Source: Polyangiaceae bacterium (GTDB lineage: Bacteria > Myxococcota_A > Polyangia > Polyangiales > Polyangiaceae). From it: a DNA stretch of 40,480 bases. The notes beneath the pieces are model-generated. The model did not search any database. It saw only the letters and a list, made by a program, of their open reading frames with translations, and was not told the origin of the DNA. A program made the translations under genes and the position numbers. This document shows positions 10,575 through 18,432 of the stretch, one piece after another. Every line of letters starts with the position of its first letter. The first letter of the stretch is position 1. Location of the stretch: assembly GCA_020849655.1 (NCBI GenBank), contig JADLFU010000110.1:1-40480 (forward strand). Reading direction: 5' to 3'.

Positions 10575-11911
10575 CGTTCGCGCCGGGCGACGTCGTCGAC
10601 GGCAAGCTGCGCGTCGTCCGTCAGCTCGGCGCGGGCGGGATGGGCGCCGTCTACGAGGTCGAGCACGCCGTGACGAAGCACCGGCGGGCGCTGAAGGTGC
10701 TGCACCCGGACCAGGCGGCGCGCGCGCCGGTGGTCGAGAGGTTCCTTCGGGAGGCGTCGGCCGCGGGTCGCATCGGCGATCCGCACATCGTCGAGACGCA
10801 CGACGCTGGCCGCCTGTCGACGGGCGAGCCGTACCTCGTGATGGACCTGCTGGACGGCGAGTCGCTCGCCGACGAGCTGGAGCGCGGGCCGCTGCCCCTG
10901 CCCCGCCTGCGCGACCTGCTCGTGCAGACGTGCGGCGCGATCCAGGCGGCGCACGACGCGGGGATCGTCCACCGCGATCTGAAGCCCGACAACCTGTTCG
11001 TGTCGTCACGCGGCGGCGCGCCCTGGGTCACCGTGCTCGACTTCGGCATCTCGAAGTTCGACCCCGCGCTGACCGGCGCGGCGGCGCTCACCCAGGACGG
11101 CGCGGCGCTCGGCACGCCGTACTACATGTCGCCCGAGCAGGTCGCGGGGCGGGAGGCGGACAGCCGGAGCGACGTCTACGCGCTCGGCGTGATCGCGTAC
11201 GAGGCCTCGACCGGGAAGAGGCCCTTCGAGGCCGACACGCTGCCGCACCTCGCGGTGCTGATCCACGAGGGCAAACCCGCGCCGCCGTCGTCGCTGCGCC
11301 CGGCGATCCCCGCCGCGCTGGAGGAGATCGTGCGCCGCGCGATGGCCACGTCGCCGGCCGAGCGGTACGCGTGCCCGCGGGATCTCGGGAGCGCGCTCGC
11401 CGCGCTGGAGCTCGAGCCGTCGCACCTCGACCGCTCCTTCGCGCTCGACGCGACGGCCGCCACCGACGCGCCGCCCCCGCCCGCGGCGCCGCCCCGAGAG
11501 CCTCCGGCCGCGAGCGCGACCGTGCCGGGCGCGAGCCTCGCCGAGTCGCAGGCTCCGATGTCCCGCACGCACGCCGACGCGCCGCGCGCGCCGCGACGCA
11601 CCGGGCTCTGGGTCGCGCTGGCCGCGGCCTGTGCCGCCCTCATCGGGTGGAGGGTCGCGTCGCCGCGCGCGCCGGCGCCGGGCACCGCGCCGGAGCCGAG
11701 CGCTCCCGCTCGGACGGCGATCGCGCCGGAGGTGACCCCGGCGAGCGTGCCGTCCGCGAGCGCGGCGCCTCCTGAGGCCTCCGCGAGCGCGGCGCCACGG
11801 CTGACCGCGCTGCCGGCGCAGGTGCGGGAGGTCGTCGCGCCCCGCGCCGCCGCGTCCGCGCGAACAGCGGAGCAGCCCGCAGGACTGGCCCGAGACAACC
11901 CCTATCGATGA
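10571..11911 (+). CDS. Membrane-anchored Ser/Thr protein kinase
   Basis: A 446-residue Hanks-type kinase. Domain residues 10-275 show GAGGMGAV (20-27), Lys42, HRDLKPDN with Asp136, DFG at Asp157, and GTPYYMSPEQ. All catalytic residues are present. A Pro/Ala-rich linker leads to one transmembrane helix at about 343-362, then a roughly 80-residue Ala/Pro/Ser-rich outer segment with no recognisable ligand-binding domain. The GTG start overlaps the previous stop (GTGA), and the TGA overlaps the ATG of the next gene (ATGA). Lipoprotein, kinase and TPR/PEGA protein are thus made from one coupled message. The targets are unknown. Confidence 0.92.
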   Translation: MTFAPGDVVDGKLRVVRQLGAGGMGAVYEVEHAVTKHRRALKVLHPDQAARAPVVERFLREASAAGRIGDPHIVETHDAGRLSTGEPYLVMDLLDGESLADELERGPLPLPRLRDLLVQTCGAIQAAHDAGIVHRDLKPDNLFVSSRGGAPWVTVLDFGISKFDPALTGAAALTQDGAALGTPYYMSPEQVAGREADSRSDVYALGVIAYEASTGKRPFEADTLPHLAVLIHEGKPAPPSSLRPAIPAALEEIVRRAMATSPAERYACPRDLGSALAALELEPSHLDRSFALDATAATDAPPPPAAPPREPPAASATVPGASLAESQAPMSRTHADAPRAPRRTGLWVALAAACAALIGWRVASPRAPAPGTAPEPSAPARTAIAPEVTPASVPSASAAPPEASASAAPRLTALPAQVREVVAPRAAASARTAEQPAGLARDNPYR

Positions 11912-13347
11912 CCACGCACCACGCACGCCACCTCGCCGCCGTCTCGCTGACCTCGCTGCTGCTAGCCCTCGGGAGCGGGAGCGCCCACGCGCAGGCCGAC
12001 GCCGCCCGCAAGGAGGCGGCCGAGCGGTTCGACCGAGGGCTCCGACTGTTCGACGAGCGCAACCTGCCCGCGGCGCTGGCCGAGCTCGAGCGCGCGCACG
12101 CGCTCTCGCCGAACCCGGTGGTGCTGCTGAACATCGGCCTCGTGCAGGCCTCGATGGGGCGGGCCGTCCAGGCCGTCGCCACGCTCGACCGCGTCCTCGC
12201 GGAGCCGGGGACGCTGTCGCCCGCGCGGCTCGAGCAGGCCCGACGGACCCGCGACGAGCACGCGCGGCGGATCGGCGAGATCACCGTGACGACGCAGGTG
12301 ACGGGCGCGACGATCGAGCTCGACGGCGTCGCGGTCGGCTCGTCGCCGCTCTCGGCGCCGCTCCGGGTCGCGAGCGGCGAGCACGTCGTCTCGGTCGTCG
12401 CGACCGGTTACGCGCCCGCCCGCCGCGCGGTGTCGGTCGCGGGCAACGCGCGCGTCGATGTCGCGCTCGAGCTCGTCGCGATGCAGGGGAAGGCGGGCTG
12501 GCTCGCCGTGCGCGCGGCGGTGCCCGCGGTCGAGGTGCGGGTCGACGGAGAGCTCGCGGCGCGCACGCCGGTGCCAGGCCCGCTCGCGGTCGCGCCGGGC
12601 AAGCGCCGCGTGGATCTCCGGCGCGCCGGCTACCGCGCGTGGGCGCGAGAGGTCGCGATCGCGGAGGGCGCGACGTCCGAGCTCGACGCGCAGCTCGAGG
12701 AGGATCCGTCCGCCGCGCGCGGCCGCGTGAGGTTCGTGACGTCCGAGCCGGACGCGCAGCTGACCGTGGACGGCGCGCCGCGCGGCGCAGCGACGGCGAT
12801 CGAGCTCCCGCTCGGCGTGCACGCGCTGAAGCTCGAGCGCGCGGGGTTCTTGCCGGTCGAGCGCGAGCTCGACGTGGGCGCCGCGGGCGAGACGGTCACC
12901 GTCACGTTCGAGCCGACGCCGGAGACGCGGGCGTCGTACGTCGGCCGCGCGCGCAGCAGGCGCACCTGGGGGATCGTCGCCACCGCGGTCGGCGGCGCGG
13001 CGATCGCGGGGGGCGCCGGGTTTCTCGTGTGGAACGCGTCTGCCACCAGCGACAGGCGCGCCGCGTACTTCTCGGTGTCGGACTCGTTCGAGCCCGGAGG
13101 TCGCTGCGACCGCGCGGCGGGGCTGGCGTCGGCGGCGTGCTTCGCGGAGCTGGACGCCGCGAAATCCAACTACGACGCGTCCCGCTCGCGGCGCGTGTTC
13201 GGCTGGGCCGCCGTCGGGGCCGGGGCGGCCGCGGTCGGCGTCGGCGCGTACCTGCTGGTCACCGGCGACGATCCCGCCCGCTACGACCGCCCTCGCGTCG
13301 CGGTCACCCCGTGGCCAGGCGGCGCGGCCGTGGTCGGCGCGTTCTGA
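11908..13347 (+). CDS. Exported TPR and PEGA-repeat membrane protein
   Basis: This 479-residue protein has a cleavable signal peptide ending AHAQ (about residue 29). A TPR-like helical region (about 33-110) includes the LLNIGLVQASMGR-type pattern. Three PEGA-like beta domains (about 127-195, 196-265 and 270-340) each carry the IELDG/VRVDG/LTVDG turn and a GYAP/GYRA/GFLP step. Two hydrophobic helices follow at about 352-372 and 430-455, flanking a short Cys-containing loop. PEGA domains occur in surface or periplasmic proteins, often with kinases. The gene is coupled by ATGA to the kinase, which suggests a partner or effector role at the envelope. The gene at 26829 encodes a shorter protein of the same plan. 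Confidence 0.88.
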   Translation: MTTHHARHLAAVSLTSLLLALGSGSAHAQADAARKEAAERFDRGLRLFDERNLPAALAELERAHALSPNPVVLLNIGLVQASMGRAVQAVATLDRVLAEPGTLSPARLEQARRTRDEHARRIGEITVTTQVTGATIELDGVAVGSSPLSAPLRVASGEHVVSVVATGYAPARRAVSVAGNARVDVALELVAMQGKAGWLAVRAAVPAVEVRVDGELAARTPVPGPLAVAPGKRRVDLRRAGYRAWAREVAIAEGATSELDAQLEEDPSAARGRVRFVTSEPDAQLTVDGAPRGAATAIELPLGVHALKLERAGFLPVERELDVGAAGETVTVTFEPTPETRASYVGRARSRRTWGIVATAVGGAAIAGGAGFLVWNASATSDRRAAYFSVSDSFEPGGRCDRAAGLASAACFAELDAAKSNYDASRSRRVFGWAAVGAGAAAVGVGAYLLVTGDDPARYDRPRVAVTPWPGGAAVVGAF

Positions 13348-13392
13348 CGGCTTCCCTGGCTGCCCACACCGTGCTACGCGCGCGGCCCCACC

Positions 13393-13761
13393 ATGCCGAA
13401 GACCGAGAAGCAGGCCGCGCCCGCGGCCGAGAACAACAGCAAGCTCGCCGGGTTCCTCAGCTCGAAGAAGCTCGACGCGCGCCGCGTGCTAGCCGCGTCC
13501 GACGCGATCGAGAAGCTCCGCCCCGAGGACCGCGCCATCCGCCTGCTCGCGAAGCAGCGCAGGAAGGGCGACGCGCCGAAGGACAAGAACGCCGAGAAGG
13601 TGCGCCCGCGCAGCGGCCGCCCCGTCACCCCGCGCGCGATGAGCGCCGCGCTCTCGGGCGGCAAGGTCGCCGGCCCGATGAAGACCCGCATCCTGCGCGC
13701 CGTGAACCGCCTGCTCGAGCAGAAGAAGCAGGACGCCGTGACGTTCGACGCGCTGTTCTGA
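13393..13761 (+). CDS. Hypothetical basic protein, 122 aa
   Basis: A 122-residue, strongly Lys/Arg-rich soluble protein. It begins with a low-complexity segment and ends with a predicted helical region (TRILRAVNRLLEQKKQ). No signal peptide or known motif is seen. The high positive charge would suit nucleic-acid binding, but no motif supports this. A TACG-type box lies just upstream of the ATG, and a strong hairpin follows the stop. It is convergent with ctaB. Confidence 0.65.
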   Translation: MPKTEKQAAPAAENNSKLAGFLSSKKLDARRVLAASDAIEKLRPEDRAIRLLAKQRRKGDAPKDKNAEKVRPRSGRPVTPRAMSAALSGGKVAGPMKTRILRAVNRLLEQKKQDAVTFDALF

Positions 13762-13771
13762 TCGCCGCGCT

Positions 13772-13800
13772 CGCGAGCCTGGCGGCGCGCCGGGCTCGCG
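13772..13800. terminator. Strong hairpin between convergent genes
   Basis: CGCGAGCC and GGCTCGCG pair fully. After one T-G wobble, GGCG pairs with CGCC around a 3-base loop. It occupies most of the 41-bp gap between the stops at 13761 and 13803, so it probably terminates transcription from both sides. No T-run follows. Confidence 0.6.
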
Positions 13801-13802
13801 GG

Positions 13803-14690
13803 CTACTTCGTCGCGAGCATCGCCGCGAACAGCAGCACGAGGTACGGCATCGACGCGCCGAAGAAGCTGCGCGCCCACCGGTCGCCCGCCTCCGGGCGCA
13901 GGCCGATCACGGCCCACGCGAACAGCACCGCGCCGAGGAACCCCGCCGCTGGCACGTACAGCGGGCCGACCGTGCCGGTCAGGTACGGCAGCAGCGAGAC
14001 CAGCAGCAGCACGGCCGTCGTCGCCGCGATGTGGAGCTTCGTCGCCGGCACCCCGCGCGCACCGGGCAGCACGACGAGCCCTGCGCGCGCGTAGTCCTCG
14101 CGACGAAACAGGGCGATCGCGTGAAAATGCGGGATCTGCCAGACGAACAGCACGAGGAACAGCGAGAGCCCCGCGAGATCGACCGCGCCGCGCACCGAGA
14201 CGTAGCCGAGCAGCGGCGGGATCGCGCCGGGCACCGCGCCCACGACGAGCGCGAGCCACGTGCGGGGCTTCAGCGGGGTGTAGAGGCCGACGTACGAGAC
14301 GTTCGCCGCGACGGCGAGCACGGTCGTCGGCACGTTGGCGCCCCACAGGAGCAGCGGGATGGAGCCGACCGTGGTCACCGCGCCGAACATCAGCGCCGCG
14401 TGCGGGTGCATGCGCCCGGAGGGCAGCGGCCGGCTGGCCGTGCGCTGCATATACTTGTCGCTCTCGCGCTCGAGGAACATGTTGAGCGAGTTCGCGCCCG
14501 CCACGATCATCGCGGTGCCGAGCGTGACCAGCGCGGCCGACCACGGGCGGACCTCGCCGGGCGCGAGGAACATCCCCCCGAGCATCGTGACCACGACGAG
14601 CAGCGTGACCCGCGGCTTCGCGAGCGCGACGAAATCCGCCGGGCTCGCGGCGAACGTGCGGGTGGAGATGGGGACGGCCTCCGAGCTCAT
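13803..14690 (-). CDS. ctaB: Protoheme IX farnesyltransferase (haem O synthase)
   Basis: A 295-residue polytopic membrane protein of the UbiA prenyltransferase family. It matches haem O synthase (CtaB/CyoE), which transfers a farnesyl group to haem b for haem-copper oxidases. Visible features are LAKPRVTLLVV at the N-terminus, NMFLERESDKYMQRTASRPLP (the Asp-rich prenyl-diphosphate site, with Glu in place of the usual first Asp), YVGLYTPLKPRT, GAIPPLLGY and WQIPHFHAIA. About eight to nine hydrophobic helices are present, the normal number for the family. The ATG at 14690 has GGAGGAGT upstream. No cytochrome oxidase genes lie nearby in the window, so it stands alone here. Confidence 0.93.
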   Translation of the reverse strand: MSSEAVPISTRTFAASPADFVALAKPRVTLLVVVTMLGGMFLAPGEVRPWSAALVTLGTAMIVAGANSLNMFLERESDKYMQRTASRPLPSGRMHPHAALMFGAVTTVGSIPLLLWGANVPTTVLAVAANVSYVGLYTPLKPRTWLALVVGAVPGAIPPLLGYVSVRGAVDLAGLSLFLVLFVWQIPHFHAIALFRREDYARAGLVVLPGARGVPATKLHIAATTAVLLLVSLLPYLTGTVGPLYVPAAGFLGAVLFAWAVIGLRPEAGDRWARSFFGASMPYLVLLFAAMLATK

Positions 14691-14769
14691 GGGACTCCTC
14701 CGAGCCGTGCCCGCGTAGGGAGGCGGTGCAGCCGCGTCAAGCGAGAGGGCGGCGCGGCGCGCATTCCCT

Positions 14770-14799
14770 TTGGCAAACGCGCCCGGAAGATCGTAGGTT
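14770..14799 (+). promoter_or_regulatory. Putative sigma70-type promoter for pssA
   Basis: TTGGCA at 14770-14775 and TAGGTT at 14794-14799 are spaced by 18 bases. This is the best -35/-10 pair seen in the window. A GGAGCGGAGGA ribosome binding region follows before the ATG at 14828. Confidence 0.5.
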
Positions 14800-14827
14800 C
14801 GAGGCTGGTTCGCGGAGCGGAGGACGA

Positions 14828-15649
14828 ATGGGCATCGAGCGGAGAAAGCTGTCGCGGGGGATCCGGCGCCTCGATCTGAAGAAGACGCTCTTCGTCCTGC
14901 CCAACCTGATCACGCTGAGCAGCATCTTCTGCGGCTTCGACAGCATCCGCATCTCGGCGCGGGCGACGTCGGCCGACGAGTACTACAGGGCGGCGCTGCT
15001 GCTCGTGTTCGCGATGTTCTTCGACATGCTCGACGGCCGTGTCGCGCGCATGACGAAGACGCAGAGCGCGTTCGGGCTGCAGATCGACAGCCTCGCCGAC
15101 GTCGTGTCGTTCGGCGTCGCGCCGTCGCTGCTCGTCTACAACTGGTCCATCCACAGCCTCGGCGACGCGGGCCTGATCATCGCGTTCCTCTTCACCGCGG
15201 CGGGCGCCGTGCGGCTCGCGCGGTTCAACGTGCTCAGCATGAGCGAGTCGGGGCAGCCGGCGAAGCCCAGCAAGTACATCGTGGGGCTGCCGATCCCCGG
15301 CGCGGCGGGCATCCTGATCAGCATCATCGTCGCGAACCACGCCGCCTCGACCGACCTCGGCGCGCCTCGCCACGCGTGGGTGATCGCGGGCGTGACCGTC
15401 GCGCTCGCGTTCTTCATGGTGTCGACCATCAAGTTCCGGTCGTTCAAGGAGATCAAGCTGAACGCCCGCACGCTCGCGTTCGTCGCGCTGATCATCGGCT
15501 CGTCGATCGTCGTGTCGATGCGGAGCGGGCCCGCGTTCGTGCTCGTGTGGCTGCTCGGCTGCTACATCATGATGGGCGTGAGCGAGACGGCGTTCCACCT
15601 CGTCCAGCGCCTGAAGCGCCAGCCGCGCGACTCGATCCCTCCGTCGTGA
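14828..15649 (+). CDS. pssA: CDP-diacylglycerol-serine O-phosphatidyltransferase
   Basis: A 273-residue membrane protein carrying the full CDP-alcohol phosphatidyltransferase signature: DG-x2-AR-x8-G-x3-D-x3-D, seen as DGRVAR, then G, D and D in GLQIDSLAD (about residues 66-90). The N-terminal LPNLITLSSIFCGF and the later LARFNV are typical of phosphatidylserine synthase. The enzyme condenses CDP-diacylglycerol with serine at the inner membrane, the first step to phosphatidylethanolamine. Several hydrophobic helices follow. The ATG at 14828 is preceded by GGAGGA. Its stop overlaps the yacG start (TGATG). A related phosphatidyltransferase is possible but less likely. Confidence 0.9.
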   Translation: MGIERRKLSRGIRRLDLKKTLFVLPNLITLSSIFCGFDSIRISARATSADEYYRAALLLVFAMFFDMLDGRVARMTKTQSAFGLQIDSLADVVSFGVAPSLLVYNWSIHSLGDAGLIIAFLFTAAGAVRLARFNVLSMSESGQPAKPSKYIVGLPIPGAAGILISIIVANHAASTDLGAPRHAWVIAGVTVALAFFMVSTIKFRSFKEIKLNARTLAFVALIIGSSIVVSMRSGPAFVLVWLLGCYIMMGVSETAFHLVQRLKRQPRDSIPPS

Positions 15650-15813
15650 TGCGCTGCCCCATCTGCGGCGCGCGTGAGCCGCGCGAGCCCGAGCCGCCTC
15701 GCCCCTTCTGCGGCGCGCGGTGCAAGGAGATCGATCTGCACAGGTGGCTGATCGGCGCGTACGCGGTGCCCGGCGAGCCCGTGGAGCTGGAGCCGAGAGA
15801 GCAGGACCCATGA
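15649..15813 (+). CDS. yacG: DNA gyrase inhibitor YacG-type zinc protein
   Basis: A 54-residue protein with a four-Cys zinc site: CPICG near the N-terminus and FCGARCKEIDLHRWL in the middle. This is the YacG family pattern, including the conserved helix after the second Cys pair. In E. coli YacG binds GyrB and inhibits DNA gyrase. The length is typical. Its ATG overlaps the pssA stop (TGATG), and its TGA overlaps the ATG of the next gene (ATGA), so it lies in a tightly coupled three-gene unit. Nothing shows a functional link among the three. Confidence 0.88.
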   Translation: MRCPICGAREPREPEPPRPFCGARCKEIDLHRWLIGAYAVPGEPVELEPREQDP

Positions 15814-16508
15814 CCCGTCGCCTGGCGCTGGCCGTCGTCGCGCTGACCTCCGCCGCTCACGCGCAGTGGGCGCCGCAGCAGCAGCCGTACCCGCAGCAGC
15901 AACCCTACCCGCAGCAGCAGCCGTACCCGCAGCAGCAGCGCACGGGATCGGGGCGCACCGAGGCGGAGCTGCGGGACGCGGAGCGCCGGGACGCCGGGCG
16001 GGGGCTCGAGTGGTTCTATGCGGCGCCCGAGCTGGGGGTGACCCACCTCTCGACCGGCGGCGTGCTGCCAGGGTCGAGCGCGCAGACAGGCACGCAGCTC
16101 GGCGTCGCGCTCGGCGCGCGGCTCCTCTATTTCACCGCGGGCGTGCGCGGTCGCCTCGCGGTCCTGCCGGATTTCAAGGCGTGGAGCCTCGGGCCCGAGG
16201 CGAGCTTTCACGTGCCGATGGGCAACCTCGAGCCCTATGTGCTCGCGGGCCTCGGGTACACCGCGCTCGGCGGCCTCGAAGATCCAGGGCACCTCGGTCT
16301 GAAGGTGCGAGGCGTGCACGCTCGCCTCGGCGGGGGGGCCGACTACTACCTCACGCCGAGCTTCTCGGTGGGCGGCCTCGCCACGGCGGAGGCGCTGTTC
16401 CTGGGGCGCCCGGCGGTCGCAGCGCCCGCGGCGAGCCCGCTGTCGAGCGGCGGCTCGGGCACCGGCCTCGCGCTGTCGCTCTCCCTGGTGCTGGGGCTGC
16501 ATCTTTGA
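15810..16508 (+). CDS. Putative outer-membrane beta-barrel protein
   Basis: This 232-residue protein has a signal peptide ending AHAQ (about residue 19). A tandem Gln/Pro/Tyr segment (PYPQQQ repeated three times) follows. From about residue 65 alternating amphipathic strands with aromatic residues follow (FYAAPELGVTHL, LLYFTAGVRG, YVLAGLGYTAL, ADYYLTPSFSVGG). This pattern and the final LSLVLGLHL fit a small OmpA/OmpW-like eight-strand barrel. The start at 15810 overlaps the yacG stop (ATGA). It is coupled to pssA and yacG. The cargo or function is unknown. Confidence 0.75.
   Translation: MTRRLALAVVALTSAAHAQWAPQQQPYPQQQPYPQQQPYPQQQRTGSGRTEAELRDAERRDAGRGLEWFYAAPELGVTHLSTGGVLPGSSAQTGTQLGVALGARLLYFTAGVRGRLAVLPDFKAWSLGPEASFHVPMGNLEPYVLAGLGYTALGGLEDPGHLGLKVRGVHARLGGGADYYLTPSFSVGGLATAEALFLGRPAVAAPAASPLSSGGSGTGLALSLSLVLGLHL
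15876..15938 (+). repeat. 18-bp tandem repeat encoding PYPQQQ
   Basis: Three near-identical 18-bp units encode a Pro-Tyr-Pro-Gln-Gln-Gln linker just after the signal peptide of the barrel protein. Copy number may vary by slippage. Confidence 0.7.
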
Positions 16509-16520
16509 TCGTGGATTCCG

Positions 16521-16550
16521 GGGGCCCTTCGTCGCGGCGAAGAGTCCCCG
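16521..16550 (+). terminator. Possible terminator hairpin
   Basis: CTTCG (16528-16532) pairs with CGAAG (16539-16543) around a 6-base loop, and an outer GGGG/CCCC pair closes the structure. It follows the end of the pssA-yacG-barrel unit. No T-run is present. Confidence 0.35.
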
Positions 16551-16575
16551 AGCTGCGCGCTGAGCGGCGCGCGCG

Positions 16576-17673
16576 ATGAGCAGGCTCGCGCTCGTCTGGC
16601 TGGCGACGACGTGGGCGCCGCTCGCCGCGCTCGTCGCCGCGCGCGCTCGTCGGCACCTGCGCGCCGAGTGGCCGAGGCTCACGTGGGCGCTCCTGCTCGG
16701 CGTCCTCGCCGGGGCGGTCGCCGCGAACCTCGAGCTGCGGGTGTGGCGCTCGCTGTCGCTGCGCGGCCTCGACGCGCGGGCGCCCGTGTCGCTGCTGGTC
16801 GCCCTCGCGTTCGCGGGGCCGCTGGCCGAGGGGGTGACGCTCGCGGCGGCGTGGCCGGCGACGCGCCGCGCGCTCCAGGATGGACCGCTCGCGACGGCCA
16901 GGGCGGCCGCGGCGACGGCGGGGGGCTTCGCGCTGTCCGATCACCTCGTGAGGCTCTGGCGCGGCGCGCCCGCGTCGTGGGTCGGGCACCTGCTGACGAC
17001 GGTGACCTGGGTGATGCTCGCGGGCGCGTGGGGCTACATGGCGGGGAGGCCCGGACCGGGCGCGCCAGGGCGCAAGCTCTTCCCGACGTGGCTCGCGGCG
17101 GCGCTCGTGCGCGGGCTCGTCGCGTACGTGCTCGCGCAGCCGGCGGCCCTCGCGCACCTCGCGGTCGCGCCGCTCACGCTGCTGTTGCTCACCGCGGGCC
17201 TGCTGCTGCGAGGGGAGGGCGCGAGGGGCGCGCGGCTGCGCGCGAGCGTCGACGAGGCGACCGAGGAGCTGGCGCGGCGCGACCGGCCGGTCTCGCTGCC
17301 GTACGTCCTCGTCGGGATGCTGGCGAACCAGGGCGCGCTCCTCGCGACGCTCGCCCTCGCGCTCCTCGTCGGCGGCCGCGCGGGCGTCCCGTTCGCGTCG
17401 ATCGACACGGAGGGGGCGCGGGCGACGCTGCCGCTCGCCGTCCTCGGCGGGGCGGGGCTGTCCGCGTTCCCGATCGCGGGGTTCCTCGTGACGCGCGCGC
17501 GGCGGGCGCCGACGCTGGCCGAGCCTGGGCTCTCGGCAGCGCTCGCGATCGTGGTCACGCTGCTCGCGCTCGGGGTGACGTCGCGCGTCGCGTTCGTGTT
17601 CGTGCTGACGACGGCGCCCGTCGCGCTGGTGCTAGCGTGCGCCGGGGCGTGGCTCGGGATGGGGCGCAGGTGA
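16576..17673 (+). CDS. Polytopic membrane protein of unknown function
   Basis: A 365-residue protein made largely of Ala/Leu/Val-rich helices, about nine to ten transmembrane segments, with a short charged stretch around residues 215-240. The segment FAGPLAEGVTLAAAW (near residue 80) faintly resembles the glutamate-bearing helix of PrsW-type membrane proteases. The second catalytic-type motifs of that family are not evident, so I do not assign it. The ATG at 16576 precedes the first helix. It overlaps the 3' end of the convergent glutaredoxin gene by 42 bp. Confidence 0.75.
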   Translation: MSRLALVWLATTWAPLAALVAARARRHLRAEWPRLTWALLLGVLAGAVAANLELRVWRSLSLRGLDARAPVSLLVALAFAGPLAEGVTLAAAWPATRRALQDGPLATARAAAATAGGFALSDHLVRLWRGAPASWVGHLLTTVTWVMLAGAWGYMAGRPGPGAPGRKLFPTWLAAALVRGLVAYVLAQPAALAHLAVAPLTLLLLTAGLLLRGEGARGARLRASVDEATEELARRDRPVSLPYVLVGMLANQGALLATLALALLVGGRAGVPFASIDTEGARATLPLAVLGGAGLSAFPIAGFLVTRARRAPTLAEPGLSAALAIVVTLLALGVTSRVAFVFVLTTAPVALVLACAGAWLGMGRR

Positions 17674-17928
17674 CGCGGCGAGCATCGCCGTCAGCTTGCC
17701 CTGCCGCTCGAGGTCGTGCAGCTCGTCGGAGCCGCCGACGCTGACGCCGTTGATGAAGATCTGGGGCACCGTGTGCTGCCCCGTCGCCGTCACGAGCCAC
17801 TTGCGCTTGTCGAGATCGTGGGTGACGTCGATCTCGGTGTAGGTCGCGCCCTTCTTGTCGAGCAGGCGCTTCGCCCGGACGCAGTAGGGACAGTAATTTG
17901 TCACGTAGACCTCGACGCTGGCGCTCAT
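17632..17928 (-). CDS. grxC: Glutaredoxin (Grx3-like)
   Basis: A 98-residue dithiol glutaredoxin. It shows the active site CPYC near residue 13, TVPQIFING (cis-Pro glutathione-binding loop, about 53-61) and GGSDEL (about 65-70). It would reduce disulphides or mixed glutathione disulphides in the cytoplasm. The C-terminus has an extra Pro/Ala-rich tail of about 12 residues that overlaps the convergent membrane protein gene. The ATG at 17928 is only 27 bp from the divergent start at 17956, so the two promoters must overlap. A TACACC box lies just upstream. Confidence 0.92.
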   Translation of the reverse strand: MSASVEVYVTNYCPYCVRAKRLLDKKGATYTEIDVTHDLDKRKWLVTATGQHTVPQIFINGVSVGGSDELHDLERQGKLTAMLAASPAPHPEPRPGAR

Positions 17929-17955
17929 GGCGCGGTCGGTGTAGTCCGCGCGGCG

Positions 17956-18432
17956 ATGGTTCGCCAGCTCGCGCTCGCATGGTGCGCCCTGTGCGCGCTC
18001 GCGTGCGACGGCACCCTTTCGGAGCTGCACTCGACCCGCGGGCGCGTGCCCGCCGTCTACCCCGATCCGCCGCACGAGGACGCGGCGCCGGTGGAGGCGA
18101 CGGGCCCCGCGTTCATCCGCGCGGCGCACCTCGTCGTCATGCACAAGGACAGCCGCGGCGCGCCGCCGACGATGGTGCGCACGAAGCGCGAGGCCCGCGC
18201 GCGCGCGGAGGAGGCCCTCGCGAAGTTGAAGGCGGGCGCCGACTTCGGCGAGATCGCGGCGCAGTACTCGGACGAGCCCGGCGCGGCCGAGCGCAAGGGC
18301 GATCTCGGCCAGTTCTCCCGGAAGCAGATGGTGCGCAAGTTCTCGACGGCCGCGTTCAAGCTGAAGCCCGGCGAGCTGAGCGAGGTCGTCGAGACCGAGT
18401 TCGGGTTCCACGTCATCCTGAGGACGGAGTGA
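17956..18432 (+). CDS. Parvulin-type peptidyl-prolyl isomerase lipoprotein
   Basis: A 158-residue protein with a short lipoprotein signal (lipobox ALAC, Cys17). A linker and a parvulin (rotamase) domain at about 52-158 follow. Typical segments are AAHLVVMH, FGEIAAQYSDEPGA, KGDLGQF and the terminal FGFHVILRTE. The family catalyses proline cis-trans isomerisation and assists folding of exported proteins; lipidation places it in the periplasm. It lacks the long chaperone arms of SurA or PrsA. Its TGA overlaps the mpl start (TGATG). It starts an operon-like chain continuing through mpl, allA and a DsbA-like gene. Confidence 0.85.
   Translation: MVRQLALAWCALCALACDGTLSELHSTRGRVPAVYPDPPHEDAAPVEATGPAFIRAAHLVVMHKDSRGAPPTMVRTKREARARAEEALAKLKAGADFGEIAAQYSDEPGAAERKGDLGQFSRKQMVRKFSTAAFKLKPGELSEVVETEFGFHVILRTE

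Noticed and set aside
16576-17673. PrsW-type membrane protease
   Set aside because: Only one weak Glu-bearing helix resembles the family; the remaining motifs are not visible.
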